Shown: positions 16,737-24,996 of the stretch, piece after piece | Numbering within the stretch: position 1 is the stretch's first letter | Layout: the number at the start of each line of letters is the position of its first letter | Source of the DNA: JANLTX01 sp049840835 | Lineage (GTDB): Bacteria; Armatimonadota; Armatimonadia; Armatimonadales; Armatimonadaceae | Reading direction: 5' to 3' | Assembly (NCBI GenBank): GCA_049840835.1 | Contig: JASGJG010000030.1 | Coordinates: forward strand, 1 to 64,000 | DNA length: 64,000 bases | The notes under the pieces: generated by a model | The model's input: only the letters and a program-made list of their open reading frames with translations | Databases searched by the model: none | Told to the model about the DNA's origin: nothing | Program-made: the position numbers and the translations under genes

Positions 16737-18341
16737 ATGCCGAGTTTTGAAATCGTTCTGGGTCTGCTGGCGGTTATCGCTGTTCTGGCGGCGGTGGGAA
16801 GAAAGATCTCCCTGCCCGACCCGATCGTATTCGCACTCGGCGGCGTGGTGCTCGCCATCCTGCCTGGCATACCGCGAATTGCGATGTCGCCAGCCGTGGT
16901 GCTCACGGTTTTCCTACCGCCACTTATCTACGCGGCGGCGCAGGATACAACCTGGTCCGAAATTAAGGAGCATGCGCGGCCCATCTTGCTGCTAGCGGTC
17001 GGGCTAGTTCTCGTAACCATGGGCGCCGTGGCACTGGTAACGCATGCGCTGGTTCCCAGCTTTTCCTGGGCAGCAGCTCTGACTCTGGGAGCGATTGTGG
17101 GGCCGCCGGATGCTGTGGCTGCCAAAGCTATCTCGGATACGCTACACCTGCCCCGGCGCCTGGTGGCAGTTCTGGAAGGGGAGGGACTGATCAACGATGC
17201 CACGGCACTGGTAGCTTTCCAGATTGCCAGTGCTTCTGTAATGACAGGAGACGGGTTCCATATCGGGCAATCCGCCTACCGGCTCTGCTACGCGGCGGTT
17301 ATGGCACTTGGGGTAGGGTTCATAGTCAGCCTGTTTGGCCTCAAAATAATCCGCAAGCTCAGTGACCCGGTTACGGAAAATACCATCCTGCTGCTGTTGC
17401 CCTTCTTTACTTATTTACTCGCAGAGCATGTACATGCATCTGGCGTGCTCGCGGTGCTGGTTCTGGCGCTCCAGGTGAATCAGTACGGCAATAAAAGCAT
17501 GTCCTCTAAGGGAAGACTAGTTGGGCGGGCAGTCTGGGAAATGATTGATTTCCTGCTGACCGGGCTTTCCTTCGTGCTGGTCGGACTACAGCTAAGATCC
17601 GTGGTCATTGGGCTTGCTTCGTATTCCGTGCGGCAAGTCGGCATTGTCAGTATTGCCGTCTGCCTGACCGTGATTCTGGTACGCCCATTGTGGGTATTCG
17701 GCGTCGCGGCGCTTCTGCGTCGGTTCAATATGGGAGTGCGGCATGGTGAGAGCCCATCCACGGTGACACGCTCTGGACTGCTCATAGTGAGCTGGGCCGG
17801 TATGCGCGGGGTGGTCTCTCTGGCGATCGCACTGTCTCTGCCGCAGATGCTAGAAAACGGCCAGCCATTTTTGGAGCGCGACCTGATTGTCTTTATTACG
17901 TTTGCGGTGATTCTGGTGACACTGATAGGGCAGGGGCTCTCGCTGCCTGCACTGATTCGGCGCCTGGGCATGGCATCTGACAAGAGCGACGGTGTAGAGC
18001 GAGAGCTGGCGGCCCGGCTCAGTATCGCGGAAGCCGCCCGAGACTATCTGGAAGCGATTACCAGTGAGGGGAAATACCCGGATGCCGTGGTGAAAGCAGT
18101 GCTCAGTTCCTACAACAGCCGTATTAGCCGCCTGGAGGAGCTACAGAGCGAGGAAGAGTCAGACGATGAGAGCTTCAAGAGCCTGTTGCCAGAGATTCAG
18201 GAACTACGGTCACACTTGCTGAAGTTCGAGCAAAGAGAGCTCCAACGCATGCGCGATGCTGGAGAAATCGATCCTCCCATGGCCAGAAAACTTCAGCAAG
18301 ATGTGGATGTCAGCCAGGTCCGCACCAAGCATCTAACGTAG
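16737..18341 (+). CDS. Na+(K+)/H+ antiporter, CPA1 family
   Basis: Cation/proton antiporter of 534 residues with about twelve transmembrane segments and a soluble, helical, acidic C-terminal tail (about residues 420-534). The family core is shown by LGAIVGPPDAVAA (near residue 120), EGEGLINDATAL (near 145) and SWAGMRGVVSLAIAL, which hold the ion-binding Asp and the conserved Arg. It exchanges Na+ or K+ for protons to control pH and salt. A TAGACT box 9 bases before the ATG suggests a very short leader. The gene is followed by a 26-bp hairpin. Confidence 0.92.
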   Translation: MPSFEIVLGLLAVIAVLAAVGRKISLPDPIVFALGGVVLAILPGIPRIAMSPAVVLTVFLPPLIYAAAQDTTWSEIKEHARPILLLAVGLVLVTMGAVALVTHALVPSFSWAAALTLGAIVGPPDAVAAKAISDTLHLPRRLVAVLEGEGLINDATALVAFQIASASVMTGDGFHIGQSAYRLCYAAVMALGVGFIVSLFGLKIIRKLSDPVTENTILLLLPFFTYLLAEHVHASGVLAVLVLALQVNQYGNKSMSSKGRLVGRAVWEMIDFLLTGLSFVLVGLQLRSVVIGLASYSVRQVGIVSIAVCLTVILVRPLWVFGVAALLRRFNMGVRHGESPSTVTRSGLLIVSWAGMRGVVSLAIALSLPQMLENGQPFLERDLIVFITFAVILVTLIGQGLSLPALIRRLGMASDKSDGVERELAARLSIAEAARDYLEAITSEGKYPDAVVKAVLSSYNSRISRLEELQSEEESDDESFKSLLPEIQELRSHLLKFEQRELQRMRDAGEIDPPMARKLQQDVDVSQVRTKHLT

Positions 18342-18347
18342 TTCTTT

Positions 18348-18420
18348 GCCATCTCCCTTGAATGCTCGCTTCGCTGGAAGAGGGACGAAGCTCACGAAGT
18401 GAGCATTCAAGGGAGATGGC
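18348..18420. repeat. long intergenic inverted repeat (26-bp stem)
   Basis: Arms 18348-18373 and 18395-18420 pair over 26 positions (20 perfect, then one G-U pair and five more) around a 21-base loop. It fills the gap between the antiporter stop and the ArsR-type promoter. It may act as a terminator, though no T-run follows, or be one member of a dispersed palindromic repeat family. Confidence 0.75.
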
Positions 18421-18440
18421 AATCCCTTCGCAAAACTCCC

Positions 18441-18488
18441 TTGACAATTCGTTTCTATGGCTTTATACTTAACCAAATGGTTAAGTAT
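18441..18488 (+). promoter_or_regulatory. sigma-70-type promoter with palindromic operator over -10 and start codon
   Basis: TTGACA (18441-18446), a 17-base spacer and TATACT (18464-18469) form a near-consensus promoter. An 11-bp perfect inverted repeat (18465-18475 and 18478-18488, two bases between) covers the -10 box and the ATG at 18477. It contains the TTAACC/GGTTAA half-sites typical of ArsR-type operators. With the -10 box 7 bases before the ATG, the transcript should begin at or next to the start codon. Confidence 0.8.
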
Positions 18489-18803
18489 GAGAAGGATAAT
18501 CTAGACCTCCTCTTCGGGGCACTGGCAGACCCCTCTCGGAGGCAGATGGTACTGACTCTCCGCTCTGGGGAGACGACAGTAGAGGAGCTAGGTAGGCCTC
18601 TTGGTTTCAGCACGCCGGGCGTAATGAAGCACCTTGCCATTCTGGAGCGCAGTGGGCTTGTGGTCACCGAAAAACGAGGGCGCAGCCGCTACTGCCGCCT
18701 GGAAGCGGAGCGCCTGGTTACTGGGGAACAGTGGATGGCTGAGGTCCGCGGCTTCTGGGCTGCCAACCTCACACGATTGGCCGAGCAATTGGAGAAAGAA
18801 TAA
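18477..18803 (+). CDS. ArsR family winged-helix repressor
   Basis: Small DNA-binding regulator of 108 residues with an ArsR winged helix (LFGALADPSRRQMVLTL, then TPGVMKHLAILERSGLV as the recognition helix). No metal-binding Cys box is seen, so it belongs to the non-metal ArsR branch that usually controls a neighbouring SRPBCC gene. The ATG at 18477 is preferred over upstream in-frame starts because the promoter and operator lie across them. The stop codon abuts the start of the SRPBCC gene. It is probably autorepressing through the palindrome at 18465-18488. Confidence 0.9.
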   Translation: MVKYEKDNLDLLFGALADPSRRQMVLTLRSGETTVEELGRPLGFSTPGVMKHLAILERSGLVVTEKRGRSRYCRLEAERLVTGEQWMAEVRGFWAANLTRLAEQLEKE

Positions 18804-19274
18804 ATGACAGACACACGAGTAAAGTTTCAGAACTTGAGCGATTCTGCGCTGGAAGGCCGAATCGAAATCAAAGCGCCGCCCGAGAAGGTGTTCGCCGCAT
18901 GGACAGAGCCAGAGTTGCTATCTACCTGGTTCGGTCCACCGAAGGGGAACGGGCGCCTGGAGATCGACCACTTCGACTGCCGCGTGGGTGGTCGCTACGA
19001 TGTCACTATGGTCTTTGATGATGGCGACCGCGTGCAACTGACGGGAACGTATCAGCAACTGGAGCCACACAGGAAGATTGTCTTTACCTGGCAGTGGACA
19101 CAGAACCCAATTCTGTCGGAGGAAACCCTGGTGACGATTGATCTTGCCCCGACAGAGCGAGGTACCTACCTCACGCTCACGCATGAGCGCTTCGCCTCTA
19201 CCGGCGCCCGCGACGACCACTACAGCGGCTGGGAACCACTCCTTACCCGCCTGGATTCCGCACTCACGGACTAA
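18804..19274 (+). CDS. SRPBCC (AHSA1-like) domain protein
   Basis: Protein of 156 residues with the START/SRPBCC hydrophobic-pocket fold, in the AHSA1 group: EIKAPPEKVFAAWTEPELLSTWFGP, VGGRYDV, and the C-terminal LTHERFAS...GWEPLLTRLD. These proteins bind a lipophilic ligand; the specific role is unknown. It starts on the base after the ArsR-type stop and is followed 25 bases later by a DinB gene, a three-gene arrangement that is common in bacteria and implies co-transcription from the promoter at 18441. Confidence 0.88.
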   Translation: MTDTRVKFQNLSDSALEGRIEIKAPPEKVFAAWTEPELLSTWFGPPKGNGRLEIDHFDCRVGGRYDVTMVFDDGDRVQLTGTYQQLEPHRKIVFTWQWTQNPILSEETLVTIDLAPTERGTYLTLTHERFASTGARDDHYSGWEPLLTRLDSALTD

Positions 19275-19299
19275 CGTACAGAAAGAGAGAAAAATAGAG

Positions 19300-19806
19300 A
19301 TGCAACAGCATTTGGCGAGCTCAACGCCTGAAATTGTGACACGAACTACTGCGGACCTGGATCGCCTCAGTGCACGTCTCCTCCACCTCATGTCCTTTGT
19401 TCCTGAGGAAAAGCTGACCTGGGCGCCATCATCCACAGCGAGGTCGCCACTTACAATCGCCGCTCACTGCGCGTTGGTGAATCGGTTCTTTGCCAGCATC
19501 ATTACGGACACTATGCCCGAGACGATGCCAACGCCTCAGGAGTTTTTCGATGGTTTACGTGAAGGGGCAGGCAAAATCGCCTCTCGCGAAGAGGCTGTCG
19601 CACTGTTGGAAGAGACTACAGTGGAGCTTACCAGCGCTGTCTCTGGTGTCCATGCAGGAACGATAGAAGCCCTGCGACGCAGTCCATTCGGGCCTATTCC
19701 CGTCCAGTTCTGGATAGAACAAGGTCCCGGCCATCTGGCAGGGCACATCGGCCAGGTAGAGTATCTACAAACCATCTGGGGTGACCTGGACGATCACTTC
19801 AACTAA
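19300..19806 (+). CDS. DinB/YfiT-like four-helix protein
   Basis: Protein of 168 residues of the DinB superfamily, a four-helix bundle that usually binds a divalent metal with three histidines. Candidate ligands are His in AAHCAL (first helix) and the two in GHLAGHIGQVEYL near the C terminus. Such proteins act as thiol-dependent transferases or unknown metalloenzymes. The ATG at 19300 is chosen over upstream starts because a purine-rich stretch (AGAAAGAGAG) precedes it and the upstream frame overlaps the SRPBCC gene. It is the last gene of the ArsR operon. Confidence 0.85.
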   Translation: MQQHLASSTPEIVTRTTADLDRLSARLLHLMSFVPEEKLTWAPSSTARSPLTIAAHCALVNRFFASIITDTMPETMPTPQEFFDGLREGAGKIASREEAVALLEETTVELTSAVSGVHAGTIEALRRSPFGPIPVQFWIEQGPGHLAGHIGQVEYLQTIWGDLDDHFN

Positions 19807-19812
19807 AAAACT

Positions 19813-19848
19813 ATGCCCTCTCTACAATGGAAATTGTAGAGAGGGCAT
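19813..19848. terminator. bidirectional intrinsic terminator
   Basis: Perfect 16-bp stem (19813-19828 with 19833-19848) and a GGAA tetraloop between two convergent genes. On the minus strand the stem is followed by six T residues (plus 19805-19810), giving a strong terminator for the subtilase gene; it probably also stops the ArsR operon. Confidence 0.85.
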
Positions 19849-19867
19849 GTGGCATTATGACAAAGCT

Positions 19868-21604
19868 CTAGTTTTTCACGCTGATGGTGGTACTTACACC
19901 GACGTTGCCCTTGGCATCGTAGGCGCGGCAGATAAGCGCGTGCGATGTATTCGCCGCCCATTTACGGGCGTTGGTGTTGACACTGAAGCTGTAGGGCGCG
20001 CTGGTATCTGTGGAGTCCAGAGTACCATCTATCCAGAGCTCCACACGGACGACACCGATATTGTCCGATGCATTGGCAGTTACCGTAAAGCTCTTACCAA
20101 CCTTGCTGCCATAGGCTGGGGAAGTGATGGCAACCGTGGGAGCTATGATGTCTACGATGTTGTTCACAGTGACTATCACCTGGGCACTGGCAGTATTCCC
20201 GGAGGTATCTGTGGCAACGACACCAACGGTGTGTATCCCATTCGGCCAGTTTTTGGTGTTCCACGAGTAGGCGTAGGGCGTGATGGTGGTGCTGGTCTGA
20301 AGGCTGCCATCTATGTAGAAATCAACAGACCGCACGCCTCTGTTATCTGTGGCATTGACAGAAACCGATGTTGTGCCAGATACGATAGCGCCTGTTGTTG
20401 GGGAGGCTATTCCTACTACCGGCGGTGTGGTATCTGCTGCGCTGCTCAGTGCCATCGCGACCGCACGGGCGGCGTTCACACGCCCCCAACCGTAGCTGGT
20501 GTCTTTTCCGATGAGTCCTTTATCGTCTGCACTCTGGCAGAGGATGTTCTGTACATCGGCACCCGATAGGGCAGGCCGGACAGAGAGGACCAGAGCGGCT
20601 ACTCCCGCCACAAGGGGAGAAGAGAACGAAGTGCCTTGCCAGCCTCCATAGCCGCCACCACGGTTGGTGGTGTAGACAACGCCCGGTGCTGCCAGATCCA
20701 CATCGGTGCCGCGGTTTGACCAGGAGTACAGCGCATCGTTCGCATCGGTGGCGCTGACATTGAGCACATAGGGATTATCGAGTGCGACACTCGTGGTCCC
20801 CGAGTTTCCGGCGCTGACAACAACCACTCCGCCCTTATCCTGAAAGTACTTCGCCGCTGTGGCCACCGTGCTACTGCTGGAACAGGCATAGCTGATATTC
20901 GCCACACGCGCCCCATGATCGGCAGCCCAGGTAAGGCCTGAGGCAATCGTGGTGGTACTCGCATTCCCACTCGTATCCGAAATACGAATGGGCATCAGGC
21001 GACACTGCCAGGCTACCGAGGCGACCCCGGTACTGTTATTGCTCGCCGCTGTCGCTGTGCCTGCCACCGCAGTGCCATGGCCAAAAACATCGCTAGTATT
21101 GCTGTTATTGTCATAGAAGTTCCATCCGGGGACAATCTTATTTGCCAGGTCCGGGTGAGTGCTATCTACTCCGGAATCCAGAATGGCGATAGTGATGGTG
21201 TTGCTGCCAGTGGAGGTAGACCACGCTGTCGGTCCCGCTATCTTGCCAAGCGCCCACTGATTGCTGAACAGTGTGTCGTTGGGAATCAGATCGGAAGGGG
21301 GATAGATTTCATCTAGCTCTACCGACTCTACCTCGGGCTGGCGCGCCATGGCGGCCATCATGGCGGCTTCGGAGAAGCCACGGGGAATGTGCATCACCCG
21401 AATCCCGGTGCCGTGTATCTCGCCGAGGTCCGTCGCTCCCGCGGAAGCGCGGAACAGGTACTTGGCTACAGGAGTAGCTTCTTCCCGAAAATGGACCAGC
21501 ACCCGGTTGGGAACGAAGTAGTCGGGTACTCGTTGGGCGTAGCTGGGGGTTCCTTGTAGGGAGCAGATCGCTGCCGCTCCAAGCACGAAAATAACTTGTT
21601 TCAT
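19868..21604 (-). CDS. secreted subtilisin-like serine peptidase (S8) with two Ig-like domains
   Basis: Exported protease of 578 residues. A signal peptide ends near residue 23 (TPSYA). A short N-terminal propeptide-like region precedes the S8 domain with Asp143 (ILDSGVD), His176 (FGHGTAV), oxyanion Asn267 (SAGNSG) and Ser326 (QGTSFSSP). Two bacterial Ig-like repeats follow, each opening with PTVAITSP or PVVGIASP and containing VDFYIDG or VELWIDG; such repeats often mediate surface or substrate attachment. The gene ends at the terminator at 19813-19848. It probably degrades extracellular protein. Confidence 0.93.
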   Translation of the reverse strand: MKQVIFVLGAAAICSLQGTPSYAQRVPDYFVPNRVLVHFREEATPVAKYLFRASAGATDLGEIHGTGIRVMHIPRGFSEAAMMAAMARQPEVESVELDEIYPPSDLIPNDTLFSNQWALGKIAGPTAWSTSTGSNTITIAILDSGVDSTHPDLANKIVPGWNFYDNNSNTSDVFGHGTAVAGTATAASNNSTGVASVAWQCRLMPIRISDTSGNASTTTIASGLTWAADHGARVANISYACSSSSTVATAAKYFQDKGGVVVVSAGNSGTTSVALDNPYVLNVSATDANDALYSWSNRGTDVDLAAPGVVYTTNRGGGYGGWQGTSFSSPLVAGVAALVLSVRPALSGADVQNILCQSADDKGLIGKDTSYGWGRVNAARAVAMALSSAADTTPPVVGIASPTTGAIVSGTTSVSVNATDNRGVRSVDFYIDGSLQTSTTITPYAYSWNTKNWPNGIHTVGVVATDTSGNTASAQVIVTVNNIVDIIAPTVAITSPAYGSKVGKSFTVTANASDNIGVVRVELWIDGTLDSTDTSAPYSFSVNTNARKWAANTSHALICRAYDAKGNVGVSTTISVKN

Positions 21605-21706
21605 TTTATCTCTCCAGAAAGAGTCAATTGAATTCTGGAGAGATGACTGTGTTAAGTTAGCCGCACATATACGTGTTTGTTGTGATTTAAACGCTATTTA
21701 GTTGCG

Positions 21707-22846
21707 TTAGTAAACGCCTTCTAAAATGTAGCGATACAGTGCATTTCTCAGGTTTTTCGTGGCCGTTTCGGCTTGCGTATCCGTAGATGTACCAGGGACA
21801 TCGCTTGCCTCTATGGTCACAATATTCTGCCCACGCACCAGCACAGAAGAGCCGCGGCGCGTGATGTCATAGAGCTGGAGTGGCTTGTCTAAGGCCTTAT
21901 CTAGAGTCTGAGCCACAGACTTGGCACGCTCCGCCGATGTCGTGCGAAAGAATAGCTTGCCATCTATAAGCACGTCCTGAACATTAGAGCTGCCTACGGT
22001 TGGGGCGCCTGTACCTTGCTGGACACTGACCTTGAGCATCTGGGTGGTCTCACGCCGGTTGATAGGCAGCCCGAGCGCTGTGAGCTGCTTGATCATGTTT
22101 GTGGCGCGCTCTTTCTCCGGCGGGTGAGTGCGAAAGATACCCATATCAATATCCGGGCGCAGCTTGCGGTCTCGCTCCAGGCGCTCCATGAACGTGAGCA
22201 TGCCCACAGGGTTGTAGCCTGCTTTCATGGCAAGCTGGATGCCTCCGTTATCTGCATCGCGCTCCGCGTTCTGGCTGTGTCCGCTAACTTTCTGCAGAGC
22301 CACCAATTGGAAGCCTTGTAGCAAGTTTCCTGTGTCCTGCTGCGGGACCTTGGCGAGAATAGCCGCCAATGCACCGAGAGCCATCTGCGTGTTGAGCTTG
22401 TTTTGCTCCTTCATCAGTTTGGCCACATGGCGGTGCGCGGCGTGAATCATTTCATGCCCCATGACACCCGCCAGCTCATCGTCGGACTGTACGTAGTTCA
22501 GCAGGCCTTTATTGAAGTACAGATACCCACCCGGCAAAGAGAACGCATTGATGTCTTTGTCATCTACGATATGGAACTTATAGGTAAACGGAACCGTGTT
22601 GTCCACACCGAACTGGGCCTTAATGACCTCTTTGTTGACAATGACCGCCATCTTCTGCCCGATGGTGTCTATCCGCTTCTGCAGCTCCGGGTCGGCTATA
22701 AGCTTCATACCGCCCTTGAGCAGCTCTTCATGAGACTGCTTACCCAGGGTGATGTCAGGGTCTTCCTTAGGCGGTGGTGCTGGAGTCTGTGCGAGCACTG
22801 GTATAGCAAGAACACCCAGAGCGACGAGAGCGGTGAATCGTTTCAT
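21707..22846 (-). CDS. M48 family metallopeptidase, exported
   Basis: Zinc peptidase of 379 residues with a signal peptide (ALVALGVLAIPVLAQ). The zinc site is H131-E-M-I-H135 in GHEMIH, with the third ligand expected in the ERDADNGG segment near residue 190. This is the BepA/LoiP-like periplasmic group of M48, linked in other bacteria to outer-membrane protein quality control. The C-terminal 120 residues form a separate, unassigned domain. It lies about 100 bases upstream of the subtilase gene on the same strand. Confidence 0.9.
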   Translation of the reverse strand: MKRFTALVALGVLAIPVLAQTPAPPPKEDPDITLGKQSHEELLKGGMKLIADPELQKRIDTIGQKMAVIVNKEVIKAQFGVDNTVPFTYKFHIVDDKDINAFSLPGGYLYFNKGLLNYVQSDDELAGVMGHEMIHAAHRHVAKLMKEQNKLNTQMALGALAAILAKVPQQDTGNLLQGFQLVALQKVSGHSQNAERDADNGGIQLAMKAGYNPVGMLTFMERLERDRKLRPDIDMGIFRTHPPEKERATNMIKQLTALGLPINRRETTQMLKVSVQQGTGAPTVGSSNVQDVLIDGKLFFRTTSAERAKSVAQTLDKALDKPLQLYDITRRGSSVLVRGQNIVTIEASDVPGTSTDTQAETATKNLRNALYRYILEGVY

Positions 22847-22907
22847 CCTATCTATTAAGACGTAATCCGTTTGGGATTCGTTTCCTTAAAAACAGATGAA
22901 GAGTATT

Positions 22908-22973
22908 CCCTCATCCTCCGCCCGCCGCGTAGCGAGCTGGAACATGGGAGAGGGTCGGTGTAGCCGGGGTGAG
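22908..22973. repeat. imperfect intergenic palindrome
   Basis: CCCTCATCC at the left end and GGGGTGAGG at the right end form imperfect arms around a GC-rich middle that contains GGGAGAGGG. The ends resemble those of the palindrome at 53807-53961, so it may be a degenerate member of the same dispersed repeat. Confidence 0.4.
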
Positions 22974-22984
22974 GAAAAAGAACA

Positions 22985-23020
22985 AAACCCTGGCAGTGCC
23001 CGCGGGCACTGCCAGGGTTT
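22985..23020 (-). terminator. intrinsic terminator of the NlpC/P60 gene
   Basis: An 18-bp self-complementary pair of arms (22985-23002 and 23003-23020) lies 20 bases after the minus-strand stop at 23041. Read on the minus strand it is followed by TTTTGTTCTTTTT, the U-rich tail of an intrinsic terminator. Confidence 0.8.
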
Positions 23021-23040
23021 CTATTTATAGAGAGCTTTGT

Positions 23041-23946
23041 TTAGAAGCGGCGGGCACCAGCCCAGTGGGCTACATAGTACTTGCCATTGATGTCGTCTAC
23101 ACGAACACCCTTCTTACGGCCAGCAGCATGCAGGAACTGACCATTGCCAATGAACATTCCTACGTGCGAGATACCGGAGCGGCCTGTGTTACGGAAGAAT
23201 ACCAGATCGCCTGGCTGCATCTCAGGCTTAGGAATCGGCTGGCCCGCCTTGAATTGCTCGTGGGCTGTGCGGGGAATGAACTTTCCTTCTTTGGCGTAAA
23301 GGAACTGAGTCAGGCCAGAGCAGTCGAACGCGCCGTTGCCCGTTGCGCCCCATCGATAGCGCCAGCCACGATAGGAGAGAGCCTTGCGTGCCAGACGATC
23401 ACCACGGCTGTCCCGGTTTACACTGGGAATCGAGATGTTCTCTACAGCCACGGGAGTTCCGCCAGTTTCCGGCAGGTCCTCAATAGGAGGCTCAGAAAGC
23501 GTAGGCTGGCTGGACTCGGTAGGTTCTACCGTCGCCTCAATAGTCTCTTGGGAAGAGGCGACACTACGAGGAGCAGGAGCGCCTGCGCCACGATTCGAGG
23601 CGATCTGTGCAGCACGGCGCTGGGGAGCGCCCTTAAGAATCAGTTCTTTGGCAGGCTCGTTGAGCGCCAGGCGGTCTGCCGGTGCCCAGCCGGTCTTGCC
23701 GGAAGGAGTGCGAAGCTTGACCCAGCCACCTTTGTGGCCGACGACTTCCCCACGAATACCCGTACCCAGGGTAGCGACCTTGGGAGCAGACTCAGAAGGC
23801 TGCGAGCGGAGGGTGGTAGCGGAAGCAGTGAATGCGCCAGGAGTTTTAGGGAACTCGGGAGCGGCGATCAAGTAAGAGGAGGTGAGAGTGATGGTACCCA
23901 GGACAGCGAACAGTCGGTTCAGGCGGCTTAGTGCGCGAAATTCCAA
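23041..23946 (-). CDS. SH3b plus NlpC/P60 peptidoglycan hydrolase
   Basis: Exported murein endopeptidase that cleaves stem peptides. After an N-terminal hydrophobic segment (LFAVLGTITLTSSYLIAA) there is a bacterial SH3 domain (LRSQPSESAPKVATLGTG ... GWVKLRTPSG). A Ser/Thr/Pro-rich linker follows, then the NlpC/P60 domain with the catalytic Cys in FDCSGLTQ, His in SHVGMFIG and a final His in FLHAAG. The start is TTG at 23946, not the upstream ATG at 24039, because GGAAAGGA lies 7-8 bases before it and the signal peptide begins there. It is divergent from the gene at 24143. Confidence 0.9.
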   Translation of the reverse strand: MEFRALSRLNRLFAVLGTITLTSSYLIAAPEFPKTPGAFTASATTLRSQPSESAPKVATLGTGIRGEVVGHKGGWVKLRTPSGKTGWAPADRLALNEPAKELILKGAPQRRAAQIASNRGAGAPAPRSVASSQETIEATVEPTESSQPTLSEPPIEDLPETGGTPVAVENISIPSVNRDSRGDRLARKALSYRGWRYRWGATGNGAFDCSGLTQFLYAKEGKFIPRTAHEQFKAGQPIPKPEMQPGDLVFFRNTGRSGISHVGMFIGNGQFLHAAGRKKGVRVDDINGKYYVAHWAGARRF

Positions 23947-24142
23947 TCGTCCATCCTTTCCGTGCGGACCTAAGTGCAACCGAAATTGGCAGGTCCGTGT
24001 CTTTTCGTTGAAGTAGTCTGGGACGCTAAGGTCCGGCAAACTCTACCCCGATTTGGCCGGGGTGTCAAACGGTGGTATCGGCTACAATCGGGTAAAACAA
24101 GAGAGGAAAGTTCCGCCCTACGGGCGGAGGATAAGCACAAAA

Positions 24143-24985
24143 ATGGTTTTGAAAAAAGTTGGGACCCTGGCAATTTTAATGTCAATCGGGGGCGGAATCG
24201 CTCATGCCGACCTTACCTATACCACCAAGGTTTCTGCAGGGAATGGGCGCGATTTAGAGACCACGACCTACATGAAGGGAATTCGTGTCCGCACTGAGGC
24301 AGAGGGGCGAATTACCATCACAGACGGCACCCGGACCTACCTTATAAATACGGAGAAAAAGACCTACTCCGTGATAGCGAACAAGAAGCTGGATTCTACT
24401 GCCAACCCGATGATGGAGCAGTTCAACCAGATGATAGACATGAAGATGGATGTCTCCGTCAAGCCCGGAGGAAAAACCCGTACCATTCTGGGCAAGCCTG
24501 CGAAGAACTATCTCTACACCATGACCATGCGCATGAACTTCAAACCGGGTAGTGGTCCGAAGAATGCCACGGGTAAGGGGCAAATGCGCCTCCCTACGTT
24601 TCAGACCATCGGAGAGACCTGGACAACGGAAGCTTTGCCTGCCCCGCCTGCCAGTGCTGCCGCGATGACACCGGGAGCCGCCTTCCGCAACCTGGGTATG
24701 CTGGGGAGCACCGCCAAGAGTGCGGCGGCCAGCTTTCAGAAAATCAAGGGCTTCCCTCTGGAGTCCACCATGACTCAGAAGACTGTTGGAGGCAGTATGC
24801 CGGGTATGGAGGGCAAAGGCGGTGGTCGCAACCTTGTAATCAAGATGAATGTGGTCAGCCTGAAAACCGATGCCGTGGATGCTGGTCTCTTTGCCCCTCA
24901 GAAAGGCTTTAAGCAAGTTCCCTATGAGCCTCCGACCATGCCCAGTATGTCTGGCCTGGCAGGTGGTGGCGGCGGGGGGATGTAA
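24143..24985 (+). CDS. exported LolA/DUF4412-like protein
   Basis: Periplasmic protein of 280 residues with a signal peptide (VGTLAILMSIGGGIAHA). The beta-rich body (YMKGIRVRTEAEG, LINTEKKTYSVI, ILGKPAKNYLYTM) resembles DUF4412 and outer-membrane lipoprotein-sorting folds, which bind lipids or lipoproteins. The assignment is by pattern and tentative. The tail ends in a Gly/Met-rich run. The ATG at 24143 is chosen for the signal peptide and GGAGG about 13 bases upstream. A small hairpin (24113-24118 with 24122-24127) abuts the ribosome-binding site and might modulate translation. Confidence 0.7.
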   Translation: MVLKKVGTLAILMSIGGGIAHADLTYTTKVSAGNGRDLETTTYMKGIRVRTEAEGRITITDGTRTYLINTEKKTYSVIANKKLDSTANPMMEQFNQMIDMKMDVSVKPGGKTRTILGKPAKNYLYTMTMRMNFKPGSGPKNATGKGQMRLPTFQTIGETWTTEALPAPPASAAAMTPGAAFRNLGMLGSTAKSAAASFQKIKGFPLESTMTQKTVGGSMPGMEGKGGGRNLVIKMNVVSLKTDAVDAGLFAPQKGFKQVPYEPPTMPSMSGLAGGGGGGM

Positions 24986-24996
24986 GCACCCCGCCG

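Noticed and set aside
24113..24127. A riboswitch over the ribosome-binding site of the gene at 24143
   Set aside because: Only a simple 6-bp hairpin is seen; no known aptamer motif.
23947..24142. A c-di-AMP (ydaO-type) riboswitch before the NlpC/P60 gene
   Set aside because: Such switches often precede these hydrolases, and a small GGACCT/AGGTCC hairpin is present, but the conserved ydaO motifs are not.
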